Below, piece by piece: positions 41,468 to 52,282 of a stretch of DNA of 64,000 nt. The first letter of the stretch is position 1; every line of letters begins with the position of its first letter. Source of the stretch: Clarkia xantiana subsp. parviflora (Eukaryota > Streptophyta > Magnoliopsida > Myrtales > Onagraceae); assembly GCA_036873135.1 (NCBI GenBank), contig JAPTYO010000013.1:20147901-20211900 (forward strand), in the 5' to 3' direction. The notes beneath the pieces are model-generated. The model searched no databases, was not told the origin of the DNA, and was given only the letters and a program-made list of their open reading frames with translations. Both the position numbers and the translations under genes were made by a program.

Positions 41468-42181
41468 TGTTGCATCCTGGTTGAACTGGGTCGGATGGAC
41501 GCGTCGGTTTGATTGGGTTGTTCGGGTTTTTTGGGCTGACACCCTTCGCCTGGAAGAGGTATTCGCCTAATGCCGATGACGAGTGTTCGGTTTTAACGTT
41601 GTGTCTCCGAAAAGTCTGTGTCTCAGGAAACGGCTGTCTGGGCACTAGTCTTAGCGTCTGGGCACATCTTACTCCTATTTCTCTTCCACGCCTTTAGCTG
41701 CGGGGCCCGTTCCTGCACAAAGGGCCAATACTAGCACGGAGAGGGGGGTGGTGCTAGTGGAGCCCTCTCCGATGCTTAAGTCACGATTGGGCTAGAAAGG
41801 AGAAAGATAACTCTAGAGAGAGAAAATATTTCTAAAGAGAAGTCAGAGCTCAAAATGCCAAAGTTGGGCAAATGAGAGGATGTGTGAAAATGGGTGGCCA
41901 AGGTCTCCTATTTATAGGCTACCTTGGGACCAGACCCGGTTTTAAAGCGGTTTGATGACGGTTCAAAGGCAAGCGGTAACCGTCATCAATTTTGGCAAGG
42001 CGCGAACTCGACTTCCCTATGCGTAACGGTAATCGCGTAATACCCATAGAGCAATCCGGACCCACGCGCTTCCGGACCGTTTTGACCCTTAGGAGGCGTT
42101 TTTTAAGCCGTGATGTAATTTTTGACGTGTTTACGAGGTCCGAAATATAAATACGAACCCGAATTGGACACATATCCATCA
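41468..42181 (-). repeat. 5' LTR of Tat-F
   Basis: 714 bp, partner of 31683-32475 with an internal deletion of about 80 bp (near 42061). TATA box on the minus strand at 41907-41916. U5 stem region at about 41709-41780. Confidence 0.9.
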
Positions 42182-42296
42182 ATTATTCTCTTAGGTGATT
42201 TAGGATTCTAGTTAGCCTTTTAATTAACTAATGGCGACTCTATTCAAATCCACGTTTTCAAACGTAATTCGCCGAAGGTTAGATTTAGGTCTGACA
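42182..42296 (+). repeat. 5' LTR of LARD-E, last part
   Basis: 115 bp beginning with the ATTAT target duplication and ending TTTAGGTCTGACA. Matches the end of the 3' LTR (58509-58623). Confidence 0.93.
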
Positions 42297-42320
42297 ATTT
42301 GACAACTCTGCTGGTGACAT
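42297..42320 (+). other. primer binding site of LARD-E
   Basis: TTTGACAACTCTGCTGGTGA after the LTR. It looks like a decayed form of TGGCGACTCTGCTGGGGA, a primer type I recall from large Gypsy (Ogre/Tat-like) elements. The tRNA was not verified. Confidence 0.5.
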
Positions 42321-42715
42321 TTGAGGGTTCGGGCTCTTTATATTTGCTTGTTTGCCATGTTTTAGTTTTTTTTTTATATATTCAACTTTGTTGTTCTAAC
42401 TTGGTTATTTTTGTTATTTCAGGTGTGGAATTATTTATTTATGACTGACTATTTTTCTTTGTTGATATGTGTTATTTGAATTCGCACACGCACACTTTAG
42501 TCTAATGTCCAAAACGCCTAAAACCCAGGGCGACTAGGAACCCCGGAGGTTTAGTACGGTACGACCGGAGCGGCTGGGCCGCCGGTACGACTCCGAAAAA
42601 CTCTGCTCGCTTGTGAAGGTCTTGTGATCCTTTTGATGGGGGGAGGAAACCACCTTGTCAGGAGCCTATCAGTGGAACCTACCTTGTAGAACAAATCCAC
42701 ACATTTTTACTGCCC
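42321..42715 (+). other. LARD-E leader
   Basis: Non-coding leader with a GC-rich patch (CGACCGGAGCGGCTGGGCCG, about 42562-42581). No frame. Confidence 0.5.
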
Positions 42716-44720
42716 CTAACACTTCGTTTTTATCCGTAGTTTTTTTTGTAAAATTTATCAAGTTAACTGTAAGTTTTTTTTTAACTGTGTAACTTTTATT
42801 TATGAGCATGCATCCCATTATATCTTAAAAAAAAAAACAAAAAAAACAAAAAACCATATTTGCAGCATGTCTCTTAGGTAGAACTCTCATTTCAAACGTA
42901 CGTTCCTTATGCACGGTTTTAAAAAAACTCTTACCTAAATTTTGTTCTAAAATATGTGTTTCATGCGCATTATTTAAAAAAAAAAAAAACATCCAGGTAA
43001 GTTGTAACTCAAGATTAGCGCATCTTTCATACATTATTTTCAAAAAAATATTTTCATGAGAAATTTAACTCCCTTTTAGCTATAAGAGCTTCTAATTTTT
43101 AAATGCATTTTGTATACGTTATTTTCAGAAAAAACCAAAAAAAATTTTTTAGCTAAGTAGTTAATCCCTTAGTTGTAGATTTTTATTTCTAAACATGTGT
43201 TTCAGATGCATTGTTTAAAAAAAAACCCCTTACCTAAATTTTTATTCTAAATATGCGTCTCATGCGCATTATTTAAAAAAAAAAAAAACTCTCAGGTAAG
43301 TTGTAATTTTGTTAGTGTGTTACGTATGCATTACTTAAAAAAAAAAATTCAGAAAATTTAATTTCTTTAGCTATTAGAGCTTCCTTTCGAACATGCATTT
43401 CATATACATTTTTTTCTAAAAAAACCTCTTACCTGAATTTTTATTTTTAACATGCGTTTTGTACGCATTATTTTTGAAAAAAACTTTTCAGGTAAGTTGT
43501 AATTTTGGTTAGTGTATTGTATATGCATTGCTAAAAAACAAAAAACAAAACAAAACAAAAAATTTTTAGGAAAATTTGTAATTCCGTTTTAACTATTGGA
43601 GCTTCTAATTTCGAACATGCTTTCCATAGGCATCATTTAAAAAAAAAAAAAATTAACTGAATTGTTTTATTTTTAATAATGCATCCAATATGCATTAATT
43701 TAAAAAAAAAAAAAAACTTTTTAGATAAACCGTAAGCTCTCTTAGTTTTAGGGCTCTTTGTTTAAAAATTATTTTATCTGAATTTTAATCAAAAACGTGC
43801 ATATCATATGCATTATTTTTGAAAAAAACTTTCAGGTAAATTGTAATTTTTCTCAGTTGTAGAACTTTTATTTTTAAGTTTCCATCTTGTATTTATTTTT
43901 TTGCATCTCATATGCATCCTTTAAAAAAAAAAAAAAAACTTTTCGCCTGATTCTTAATTTTGAGCAACCAAGATGCATTGTTTTTCCTCATTAAAAAAAC
44001 AAAAAAACGAAAAATCTTTTCAGATAACTTGTAAATTATCTTGACTGTAGAACTGTCATCTCAACTATACATCTTATGTGCATCGCATGTGCATTGTTTT
44101 AGGAAAAATAATATGTTGATAGATTGTACACATTCTAAGTCGTAGAACCTTTAGTTTCAAACATATATTCCATGTGTTGTTTTCAAAACTACTTACCGGA
44201 ATGTTTTATTTCAAACATGTGTTTCATACGCATTATTTTTTTGAAAAAAACTTTTCATGTAAGTTGTAAAATTCTGGTAGTGCATTCAATGTGCATCATT
44301 TTTTGTAAAAAAATTAGGAAAATTGGTAATTTATTTTTGGCCCTTAGAGTTTTTTAAATTCAAACATGAATTGCATATGCATCATCTTCAAAAATCTTTT
44401 TACCTGATTTTTTTTTAGCATGCATTCAATATGCATTATTATTTAAAAAAAATATTTCAGAAAAATTGTGAGTTTTTTTTTTTTAGCTATAGAGTTTTCA
44501 AATTCACGCATGCATCTCAATTGCATTATTTTAAAAAAATCCACCTGAAATTTTCACTTTCAAAAATGCATTTCATATGCATCATTCAGGTAATATGTTG
44601 TAAGTTGTAACTTTCTTAACAGTAGAATTTTAACTTTCGAGCATGCATGAGCATTTTAAAAAAAAAAACTCAAAGTGTCATTCGTTCTTATCCAAGGTGT
44701 ATTGCACTTTTTTGGCAAGA
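42716..44720. repeat. about 110-bp A-rich tandem array of LARD-E
   Basis: Around 18 degenerate copies of a unit with CATGCATTTCATATGCATTA, a run of 8-15 A, then TTTCAGGTAAGTTGTAATTT and TTAGCTGTAGAGCTTTTA. The TATGCAT/ATGCATA palindrome and the A run recur in nearly every copy. Variable unit length (about 95-125 bp). Confidence 0.85.
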
Positions 44721-46384
44721 TCGTCATTTCAATATTCGCATGAGCGAGCATTTAAAAAATGGGAGTTTTGATTCTTTTTTGAGAAAATAGTTTAACTGTA
44801 CAGTTAAGTGCTACTATTCGAGTTTAAACAAAGGACGATAAAACTTTTTTGAAAAAAACTTTGTTTTGAGCATTTGTCCTGCGTTCGAGCCAAATAATGC
44901 ACTCAGCAAACTCAGTAAACTCCATGATGGTGCAAAACACATTTGATCATAAATTTTGATTCTTCTTCAAAAAAGTAATCAAAATTATGAAATGAATGAC
45001 ATTAGAGTTTTCAAAAAATCATGCATGATTTCTCATATTCTCTACACTGATTTTTCATTCACCCTTTTCAGGTACCCTTGGTTAAGGTATCATGTACACA
45101 TAAGTTATGCCGGCTAAATGGGGCAACAAAAAAAAGAACATGCAGTCATCCAGTTGCACAATGAACAAATTGCACACTCGAGATATCTAACGCTGAGGTA
45201 CGTTAAATTGTACTTAATTTTTTCCTTAAGATTTGAGTGTCCCTACTCTTTTGCAGGTCGGATGACCACTTCAACCAATGTCGCAACTGTGTGAAACGTG
45301 AGCACTTCAAAAAGTTTCTATGAAAAATTTCACCCACCATGTGTGAAATTCATACACTTTCCAAGACGAGGTATACAACCGTTATGTGGCCAGGTTTAAA
45401 CCATTCAGCGGTAACCATGGGGCATCTCCCTTTGAGATCGGACATGTCAGGAGATGAGAAAATTTCAAGAGATCATCGAGAATCCCATGAAGATTCAATG
45501 TGCCGATCAATGTAGCTTGACTCGATCAACCGAATCCTTTTCCGAAAAAAGTTCTGAAATTTTCAGTCCGCCACTAGGGGGCATGTACTTTTCAGCAGGT
45601 GTACATATACAAGTTGTGGAGCAGGAGAATCAGGACATGCAGCAGGTCCAGTCGCATAGCGAGCACATTGCCCACTGAAAAATCCAACTCCCAGGTAAGA
45701 GAAGTTGTGATCATTTTTATCCCCGAAATTTGAGTTTTTTCTTTACTCATTGTGCAGCTTGGATAATCATCCAAATCAAAACTCCTGAAGAGCACATCTC
45801 GTGTACGACCCTTCGCTCGCCGACTATTCTTATGCCAGCTACCGAATTTTTCCCAGATACCTCGGACGATATCTATGCCTAAGTTTACCATTTGCGGACT
45901 ACTGTGCCAAACTCAACACCATCCATGTGTGTTCATTAATCAGGCCATTCGTCCAGCATGCGACGAGCCTAACTCGACAGGTGTTAGCCATGGGGCATCC
46001 TCAGATGAGATCGAGAAATAGTCGGGGCATTTGAGAAGCTGAGAGAAGAAGTCATTGTCTATGTCATCCATTGATCATAGGATCCATCCAGGGCGTCGAC
46101 ACGACCGACGTATTTTGACCAATCAACTGAGTCATTCTCTAGAAGATGTTTTGAATTAGAAATCTCCAATCTGCCACTAGGGGCATGGAAATAATTGTGG
46201 TTAATTATTTGCGGTAAATTTTCTTTAAAAAAAAAAGAGAGAAAAAAATGAATTCCCGGTAGGTTGAAAACCTGTAAAGGCGACCTAGGCAAAAGTCAGG
46301 GAGAGGGGCATGATCGAAAACCCACAGGGGCAGTCACGGCAAAAGGTGAGATGAAAAAAGAAGCAATAAATAAATAAATAAATA
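44721..46384. other. LARD-E interior with diverged duplicated blocks
   Basis: Non-coding. Two related blocks of about 450-500 bp (about 45240-45690 and 45750-46195) share, in order, CCATGGGGCATC, TGAGATCG, a TTTTCCGAA/GTTTTGAAT stretch and CCACTAGGGGGCATG/CCACTAGGGGCATGG. The GCCACTAG core also occurs in the 27-bp array at 55835-56690. Confidence 0.55.
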
Positions 46385-46556
46385 AAATTCATTAGGGTCA
46401 CAGCCGCCCTTTAATTGGCTACCGAGAAAAATAAAGAAAGCGTTCGTACAAATCTTGCGAGAGTAATGAAGCAATAAAAGGGTCACAGTTGTTCCCAAAT
46501 CAACTACAAATAAAAGGGTCACAATCATCCCTAAAATGACTATAAAAAAAAGGGTC
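46385..46556. repeat. left part of the 78-bp array of LARD-E
   Basis: AAGGGTCACAGTTGTTCCC and ACTACAAATAAAAGGGTCAC copies, cut by Tat-G at ACAAC (46557-46561). The array goes on at 54516. Confidence 0.8.
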
Positions 46557-46561
46557 ACAAC

Positions 46562-47259
46562 TGATGGGTCCGACTATAGTCGTCAGGCCCCGTAACGGCG
46601 AGGAAACGGCAAACAGGCCCACCAGGCCCCAAAAGGAAGGTCAAGATGACCTAGGAGAAGGGTCCCGATGAAGGGAGTCCCGACGAGGCAAGGTCCCGAC
46701 AGAGTCGGTTTCGACAGTAGAGATGGAAGCTCCCGATGAGAAGCCTTTAAGTAGGCCCCGATGATGAATCCCTGAGAATGATTGGCCCTGTCACGATGAC
46801 GAGGGGCCCCGAGCGGTGACAGGACGAGATAACTCTGGAGTCCCCGACGGGAGTCGGGACTCGTTACCAGAGGATAAAGCCAAGATATGCGGGGCGTGGC
46901 CGAGATATACGGAACGTGGTTAAGATACACGGATCGTGGCCGAGATACGCGGGGCATGGCTAAGATACGCGAGATCGTGTACGAGATAAGCGGGATACGG
47001 GCTAACCACCCCCAACGGTTCGCCAGGTACCTGAGGCATCTCTTTGCCTATAAAAGGGCAGGAGGTCACCTCAGATCACTTACGTTGAAATTGAATACTT
47101 TTGATATCTGTTGCTTGCCAGTCAGACGAGGCACTCATTTAAGCATCGGAGAGGGATTCTGGGTCACCGCCCGGTCTATCCCCTCTTGCAGGATTGCGTG
47201 GAGCAAAGGAGCTAGGATTGCCGTCAAGGTCCGTGCCGGAGTTCCACCGTGATCCAACA
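46562..47259 (+). repeat. 5' LTR of Tat-G
   Basis: 698 bp, TGATGGG...CCAACA. TATA box 47049-47056. U5 signature CATTTAAGCATCGGAGAGGG to CCCCTCTTGCAGG (about 47135-47195). GAGATACGCGGGGC-type near-repeats at about 46875-46990. Confidence 0.95.
47049..47056 (+). promoter_or_regulatory. TATA box of Tat-G 5' LTR
   Basis: TATAAAAG within GCCTATAAAAGGGCAGG, a strong plant TATA match. Repeated at 54305-54312 in the 3' LTR. Confidence 0.7.
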
Positions 47260-47277
47260 TTGGCGGCGTCTGTGGGA
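47260..47277 (+). other. primer binding site of Tat-G
   Basis: TTGGCGGCGTCTGTGGGA immediately after the LTR, the form typical of Tat-type Gypsy elements. The tRNA was not determined. Confidence 0.75.
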
Positions 47278-47295
47278 AACTAACAAAAAGCTGAT

Positions 47296-49350
47296 ATGCC
47301 TTCTACTCGCTCGATGGTGGCTGGCAAGAACAGAAGGGGACAATCTGGTGGTTCCCGTCACCCTGCTGCAACAAACCTGAATTCGGTACCAGAACAAGGA
47401 GAAAATCAAAATCATCCCCCAACTGAACTCTCCCAGACAGGGGGGCACAATGGATCGCATCCCGAAGAAGTTGCCCCTCGACACCAGGATAACAGGGGGC
47501 AGGAGGCCCCCCCGACTGCAGATTTGACAAGGGCCGTGGCGGAGGCCATGCCCATGTTCCTAGCTGCTGTAGAGGCTCTCTTAGACCGAAGGGAGGCTGC
47601 AAGGAGGCAGGAGGAGATGCCTCCGCTGGAAGAAGCAACCCTACCAACAGAGGGTCGGAACGTACAGGAAGCCCCACCCCAGGGCCAGGAAGGAGGTAAG
47701 ATGACCGGTCAGCCGGAGAAGTTCGTGGTTGATGGGCCAGGACCAGTTCAGCACAGGACCATTCCCCTGAATGGCCCCATCACTCCCGACCAAGTGGTAA
47801 AGATCGTGAACATCTGTATGGGAGAACAGAAGCCGCTGGTGTCGGAGTTGAGGGATCGATCCACTCATCCCTTCGTTCCCCGCCTAATAGACACCCTCGC
47901 CCCGCCAGGGCTGGGTATCCCTGAGATCAAAGAGTATGACGGAGAAGGAGATCCAGTCCGTCATGTCCAGAAACATCTTATGGCGTGTCTGGGTAGAGCC
48001 CCGACAGAGGACATCGTGTGTACCCTGTTCCCTAATACACTGGGAGAAAGAGCCCTGACCTGGTTCTTTAGTCTGCCCCCAGGCTGCATCACCTGTTGGG
48101 CTGACATGCACGACCGTTTCATTCGACAGTACCAGGGTCGCCAACGTCTGCTGAAGAGTGTGAGGTCCCTCACCCTGGTGGTACAGAGGCCCGACGAATC
48201 ACTGGCACATTACTACCAGCGGTACACGGCCAGTGTGGCGGAGATAGACGAGGAGATCTCGGAGGGCGAAACAATTCGTACCTTCATTCGGAACCTGACG
48301 GCCCCCTATGGTTCCGACCTAATGCACAGCGTGGCTGAGAAACCTGTGTGGAATATGGAAGCATTACAGAAGAGAGTGAAGCGGCAGATCGATGTCCAGG
48401 AGTCAAAGATAGCAGCAGGAGAACTGGAGCCCCCAAAATCGAACAAAGGGAAGCAGTCGAGCAAGCCTTTCGACGATCGTAAGTCAAAAGGCAAACCTGA
48501 AGATAGTCGGGACCGAGGTCGCTCTGGTCGGGGGAATGATAGACGTCCTCCAAGGAAAGATAAGAGGGAAGATCTCGACATTCCTCTCAACTGCTCCATG
48601 ACGGAAGTGCTGACAGTCATGGAACGACAAGGTATCTCCAGATACCCCCCGAAGAAAGATGGAGAATTCCTGGGGTCCCGCACAGATCGCTATTGTCGGT
48701 TTCACCGCGCAAATGGCCATGACACTAATCACTGTCGAGAGCTGAAGAAGGAGATTGAAAAGCTAATCCAGAAGGGAAAGCTCAAGGAGTTTTTTGGAGA
48801 CAAACGATGCAGGTCCCGCTCTCGGTCCCGATCGCGGTCCCGCTCCCGATCCCGCGATCCGTCCCCGAAGAAAAAGAGAACTGATCCAGAGTCATCCGGT
48901 GTTCACAAAGAAAGACGAGTCATCAATGTGATTCACGGAGGATTTTCTGCTGGAGGTGATACCTCATCCGCTCGAGAGGTTTACGCCTCTAGGATTCCTA
49001 CTGCGGTGGTACTGGGTAAGAGGTCTCGATCTTGGACCTTGAAAGAAGAGATGGTGATCTCCTTCTCGTCGGAAGACCTCATAGGTGTGGAGACCCCGCA
49101 CGACGATGCCTTAGTAGTAACTCTGGATGTAGACGGGTTCGAGATGAAGAGAATTCTGATTGACGGAGGAAGCTCCTCCGACATTCTATTCATGGACGCG
49201 TTGGAAGCCATGGGGAAGACGAAGAAAGATCTGAAGGAGGCAAACTTCCCGATGGTCGGGTTCTCTGGCTCAACTTCCTACCCGTTGGGAGTAATCACCT
49301 TACCAGTAAAGTTTGGTAACGGGTGGAAGTCAGAAAGGAGGAACGTGTAA
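47296..49350 (+). CDS. gag: Tat-G gag with the start of protease
   Basis: 684-aa frame, ATG 36 bp after the LTR. Basic N-terminus (MPSTRSMVAGKNRRGQ). The gag core has HPFVPRLIDTLAPPGLGIPE, GDPVRHVQKHLMACLGRAP, LTWFFSLPPGCITCWADM, RFIRQYQGRQRLLKSVRSL, ESLAHYYQRYTASV and TFIRNLTAPYGSDL. A charged linker leads to the C-H-H-C finger YCRFHRANGHDTNHC (from about residue 466). Then comes an RS-repeat tract of about 8 Arg-Ser pairs (nt about 48810-48858), unusual for a gag and like an SR-protein tail. [13 protein letters not shown] ends gag; protease starts with ILIDGGSSSDILF (Asp at 623) and breaks at a frame change near 49345. Forms the particle shell and binds RNA in related elements. Confidence 0.93.
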   Translation: MPSTRSMVAGKNRRGQSGGSRHPAATNLNSVPEQGENQNHPPTELSQTGGHNGSHPEEVAPRHQDNRGQEAPPTADLTRAVAEAMPMFLAAVEALLDRREAARRQEEMPPLEEATLPTEGRNVQEAPPQGQEGGKMTGQPEKFVVDGPGPVQHRTIPLNGPITPDQVVKIVNICMGEQKPLVSELRDRSTHPFVPRLIDTLAPPGLGIPEIKEYDGEGDPVRHVQKHLMACLGRAPTEDIVCTLFPNTLGERALTWFFSLPPGCITCWADMHDRFIRQYQGRQRLLKSVRSLTLVVQRPDESLAHYYQRYTASVAEIDEEISEGETIRTFIRNLTAPYGSDLMHSVAEKPVWNMEALQKRVKRQIDVQESKIAAGELEPPKSNKGKQSSKPFDDRKSKGKPEDSRDRGRSGRGNDRRPPRKDKREDLDIPLNCSMTEVLTVMERQGISRYPPKKDGEFLGSRTDRYCRFHRANGHDTNHCRELKKEIEKLIQKGKLKEFFGDKRCRSRSRSRSRSRSRSRDPSPKKKRTDPESSGVHKERRVINVIHGGFSAGGDTSSAREVYASRIPTAVVLGKRSRSWTLKEEMVISFSSEDLIGVETPHDDALVVTLDVDGFEMKRILIDGGSSSDILFMDALEAMGKTKKDLKEANFPMVGFSGSTSYPLGVITLPVKFGNGWKSERRNV

Positions 49351-50304
49351 TTTGTCGTGGTCGATTCTGCTGGGACCTACAACGCAATTATCGGGAGAAC
49401 AACCATCAATCCACTAATGGCAGTTGCCTCGACTGTGCACCAGAAGATGAAGTTCCCGACCGACCACGGAGTCGGGGAGGTCAAAGGCGACCAAGTGGCT
49501 TCCCGAAAATGCTATGTTAATGCCACCCGGAGGAGGAGGCGAGAGGCCATGACTGTCCTCCAGACAGACACAGATCCCAGAGAAGAGTTTGGACGTTCCG
49601 TCCCCATAAAAGACCTGAAAGATATGTTGGGAGAAACCGTGGAAGCCTACGTGGATGATATGCTGGTGAAGTCCCGACAAACTGAGGATCACGTGCACAA
49701 CCTCACCATGGCGTTTGGGCGGATAAAGCTCCGTCAAGTTCGCTTGAACCCGACAAAGTACGCCTTTAAAGTCCATTCAGGGAAGTGTTTGGGCTCCAGG
49801 ATGAACCAAAGAGGAATTGAAGTGAACCCTGAGAAGCTGAGGGCAATCGAGGAGATACAATCCCCGATAAACCATCGGGAGGTGCAAGTACTGAATGGCC
49901 GACTAGCTGCAATGAACCACTTCCTATCCAAAGCCAGCGACCGATCAATGCCGTTTTTTGAAGTCTTGAGGGCCAACAAAAAATTCGAATGGACCGCCAA
50001 ATGTGAAGAGGCGTTCCAAGCACTCAAACAGCACCTTAGCACACTCCCGCCGCTAGCGAAACCGGTTCCAGGCGAGCCGCTCTTCCTTTATTTGGCTGTT
50101 TCTGAATTTGCCATTAGCTCTGTGTTAGTAAAGGTTATCGAGGGTAATCAGGTCCCCGTCTATTATGTAAGCAAGGCATTTGCCAAATCCGAATTGAACT
50201 ATCCCGCCGTTGAGAAATACCTCTTTGCGTTGATAATTACTGCTCGGAAGCTAAGGCCATATTTCCACGCACACGAGATAACTGTGCTAAGAACCAGCCT
50301 TTGA
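49350..50304 (+). pseudogene. pol: Tat-G protease end, shortened RT and first RNase H
   Basis: The frame resumes with VDSAGTYNAIIGRTTINPLM and [20 protein letters not shown] (protease end). After PIKDLKDMLGETVEAYVDDM it is already at the RT YVDD motif, so the fingers and palm front (IDYRDLN, first catalytic Asp FMDAYSGYNQI, MPFGL) are missing, about 180 residues by comparison with Tat-A. The rest follows normally: VRLNPTKYAFKVHSGKCLG, EEIQSPINHREVQVLNGRLA, PFFEVLRANKKFEW, YYVSKAFAKSELNYPAVEKY and LRPYFHAHEITVL. A frame change near 50295 then moves TDQPLKH-type sequence to the next frame. RT cannot be active. Confidence 0.85.
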
Positions 50305-50745
50305 AGCATTTTTTGAACCGACCGGATGCGTCGGGGAGATTGGTGAAATGGGCAGTAGAGCTCAGTGAGTTTCGAATACACTTTGCTCCAAGAACGGCCA
50401 TCAAGGGCCAGGCATTGGCGGACTTTATAGCAGAATCTACAGCCCCCGATCTAGAAGAAACGGGCCCTGTAGAGGGGGCAACCATGGAGGTCCCGACAGA
50501 AGAACAACCAGAGAGGGCAGAGCAATCAGAACAGCCAAACAAGGAAAATATCTGGGAGATGTATACGGATGGCTCTGCGAGTTCAGACGGATCAGGAGCG
50601 GGTTTCTTGTTGATACCGCCGGGTGAAGGTGAACCACTCCGATATGCCTTGGCTTTAACATTCAAGGCCACAAACAATGAAGCGGAGTATGAAGCTCTTA
50701 TCACGGGCCTGAAAATCGCAAGGCACTGGAATCGATCACTTAAGA
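50301..50745 (+). pseudogene. pol: Tat-G RNase H linker and second RNase H, N-terminal part
   Basis: Reads LKHFLNRPDASGRLVKWAVE, FRIHFAPRTAIKGQALADFI, an acidic linker, then the archaeal-type RNase H start MYTDGSASSDGSGAGFLLIP and TNNEAEYEALITGLKIA. A frame change at about 50730 ends it; the domain continues at 50746. Everything after about 50735 in this frame is spurious. Confidence 0.82.
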
Positions 50746-52278
50746 GTGAAGTGCGATGCGGCGTTAATCGTGAACCAGGTTCAAGGGCGATACGAAGCAA
50801 AGAGCCCGATAATGAAGAAGTATCTGCGAGAGGTACAAACCCTGAGAGAGAGCTTCAAAAGCTTCGATATCGAGGCTATTCCAAGGGAGGAGAACGTAGA
50901 GGCGGACGCCTTGAGCAAATTCGCCCTGGGGGCACCCTTAGAAGAAAATCGGAAGGTGCACTTCCTGGAGAAGGTGATCTTGTCAAACATCGACCCCACG
51001 CAGGTGTGCACCGTTGAAGCGAAACCGGAGGAGGAGCCCACTTGGATGACCCCGATAGTCGCGTATCTGACTACGGGGGCAGTCCCCGAGGATAAGGTAG
51101 CAGCAGACAGAATATGTCGGATCGCGTCTAATTATGTGACGCTGGATAATCAGCTGTACAAGAAGGGCTGGTTCTCGACTCCGTACCCGAAGTGTGTAGC
51201 AGAACCCGACACCAATCGAATCCTGAAGGAAATGCATGAGGGGGTCGCGGCTTGTCACGAAGGGGCCCGATCCATTTTGAGGAAGGTGTTGAACTTAGGC
51301 TACTATTGGCCCGCGATGAACAAAGAAGCAACGGCGTTGGTCCGATCATGCGACGCGTGCCAGAGGTACGCCCCGAGTATCGCGGCTCCGGCCGCCAACC
51401 TAACATCCATCAAGAGCGCTTGGCCCTTCGCGCAGTGGGGCATCGACTTGGTGGGACCTCTTCCACAAGCACAAGGACAATGTAAGTATTTACTTGTAGC
51501 TATCGATTATTTTTCGAAATGGATAGAGGCGAAGGCATTGGCCAGAACAACGGGGAACCAGATCGTCAAGTCCCTCCAAACCCATATCGTGTCCAGATAC
51601 GGGATTCCTAAGGTGGTGATCAGCGACAATGGCCCACCGTTTAACGGCTTTCAGGTGAGGGAGTATCTGGAAGAATTGAACATTGAGCATCGGACCGCCT
51701 CCGTACGCCATGCTCAGACTAATGGCCAGGTGGAGTCAACCAACAAAATCGTGATGGATGGCCTGAAGAAGAGGGTCTATGCCTTGAAGGGCAAGTGGCT
51801 GAACGAACTGGAAAATGTGCTTTGGGCTGTTAGAACGACACCCAAACGATCAACAGGGGAGACTCCGTTTGGCCTCGTTTATGGCACGGAAGCTGTCGCC
51901 CCTGTGGAGGTAGCTGTGGCGTCCCATCGGATGAGATATTACAAGCCCCTGATGAACGATGAAGTGAGACGTCTGGACTTGGACCTACTCGAAGAGAAGA
52001 GGCGGGAAGCCGACGAAGTCCAGGCTCGAATGTGTTTGGCGACAGCCAGGTATTACAATCGGCGAGTTAAGTCCCGACAATTCTTCGTCAGGGAGCTGGT
52101 TTGGCGTCGCAACGAGTTCACCCTTTTGGATCGAACCAGCAAGATGTCACCAAAATGGGAAAGACCTTATAAGGTCGTGGGGATGCCGACTCCGAATGCA
52201 TACAAGTTGGAAGACCTCGATGACAGAATATTAAAGCATTCTTTTAGTGGCGAACACTTGAAGAAACACCATGCCTGA
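50746..52278 (+). CDS. pol: Tat-G second RNase H (C-terminal part) and complete integrase
   Basis: 510-aa frame. Starts inside RNase H (MKCDAALIVNQVQG; IPREENVEADALSKFALG). The integrase is complete: MHEGVAACHEGAR with CDACQRY (HHCC finger, CxxC near residue 202), catalytic Asp234 (WGIDLVGPL), Asp294 (ISDNGPPF) and Glu330 (NGQVEST), with 35 residues between the last two. Then RRNEF, MSPKWERPYKVVG and the terminal GEHLKKHHA. The integrase shows no damage, in line with the young LTRs, but it lacks its own start as part of a polyprotein. Confidence 0.92.
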   Translation: MKCDAALIVNQVQGRYEAKSPIMKKYLREVQTLRESFKSFDIEAIPREENVEADALSKFALGAPLEENRKVHFLEKVILSNIDPTQVCTVEAKPEEEPTWMTPIVAYLTTGAVPEDKVAADRICRIASNYVTLDNQLYKKGWFSTPYPKCVAEPDTNRILKEMHEGVAACHEGARSILRKVLNLGYYWPAMNKEATALVRSCDACQRYAPSIAAPAANLTSIKSAWPFAQWGIDLVGPLPQAQGQCKYLLVAIDYFSKWIEAKALARTTGNQIVKSLQTHIVSRYGIPKVVISDNGPPFNGFQVREYLEELNIEHRTASVRHAQTNGQVESTNKIVMDGLKKRVYALKGKWLNELENVLWAVRTTPKRSTGETPFGLVYGTEAVAPVEVAVASHRMRYYKPLMNDEVRRLDLDLLEEKRREADEVQARMCLATARYYNRRVKSRQFFVRELVWRRNEFTLLDRTSKMSPKWERPYKVVGMPTPNAYKLEDLDDRILKHSFSGEHLKKHHA

Positions 52279-52282
52279 AGAA

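Larger units (their letters stand above)
31683..42181 (-). mobile_element. Tat-F: Tat-type Gypsy element with gag, protease, a second gag segment and an antisense gene, but no pol
   Basis: Minus-strand element flanked by ATTAT (31678-31682, 42182-42186), inserted in the 5' LTR of LARD-E. LTRs 31683-32475 and 41468-42181, minus-strand ends TGATGGATATGTG and ACGCAACA or ATGCAACA. Order on the minus strand: LTR, primer site, gag, protease, stop, gag-like segment 2, 67-bp repeats, antisense gene (on the plus strand), purine tract, LTR. No RT, RNase H or integrase is present. LTR-plus-GAG elements of this kind are known as TR-GAG. The second gag segment in the place of pol and the spliced antisense gene make this copy unusual. 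Confidence 0.92.

Noticed and set aside
46887..47252. 121-aa frame repeated at 54143-54508
   Set aside because: Lies wholly within the Tat-G LTR (both copies); no motif, so an LTR by-product.
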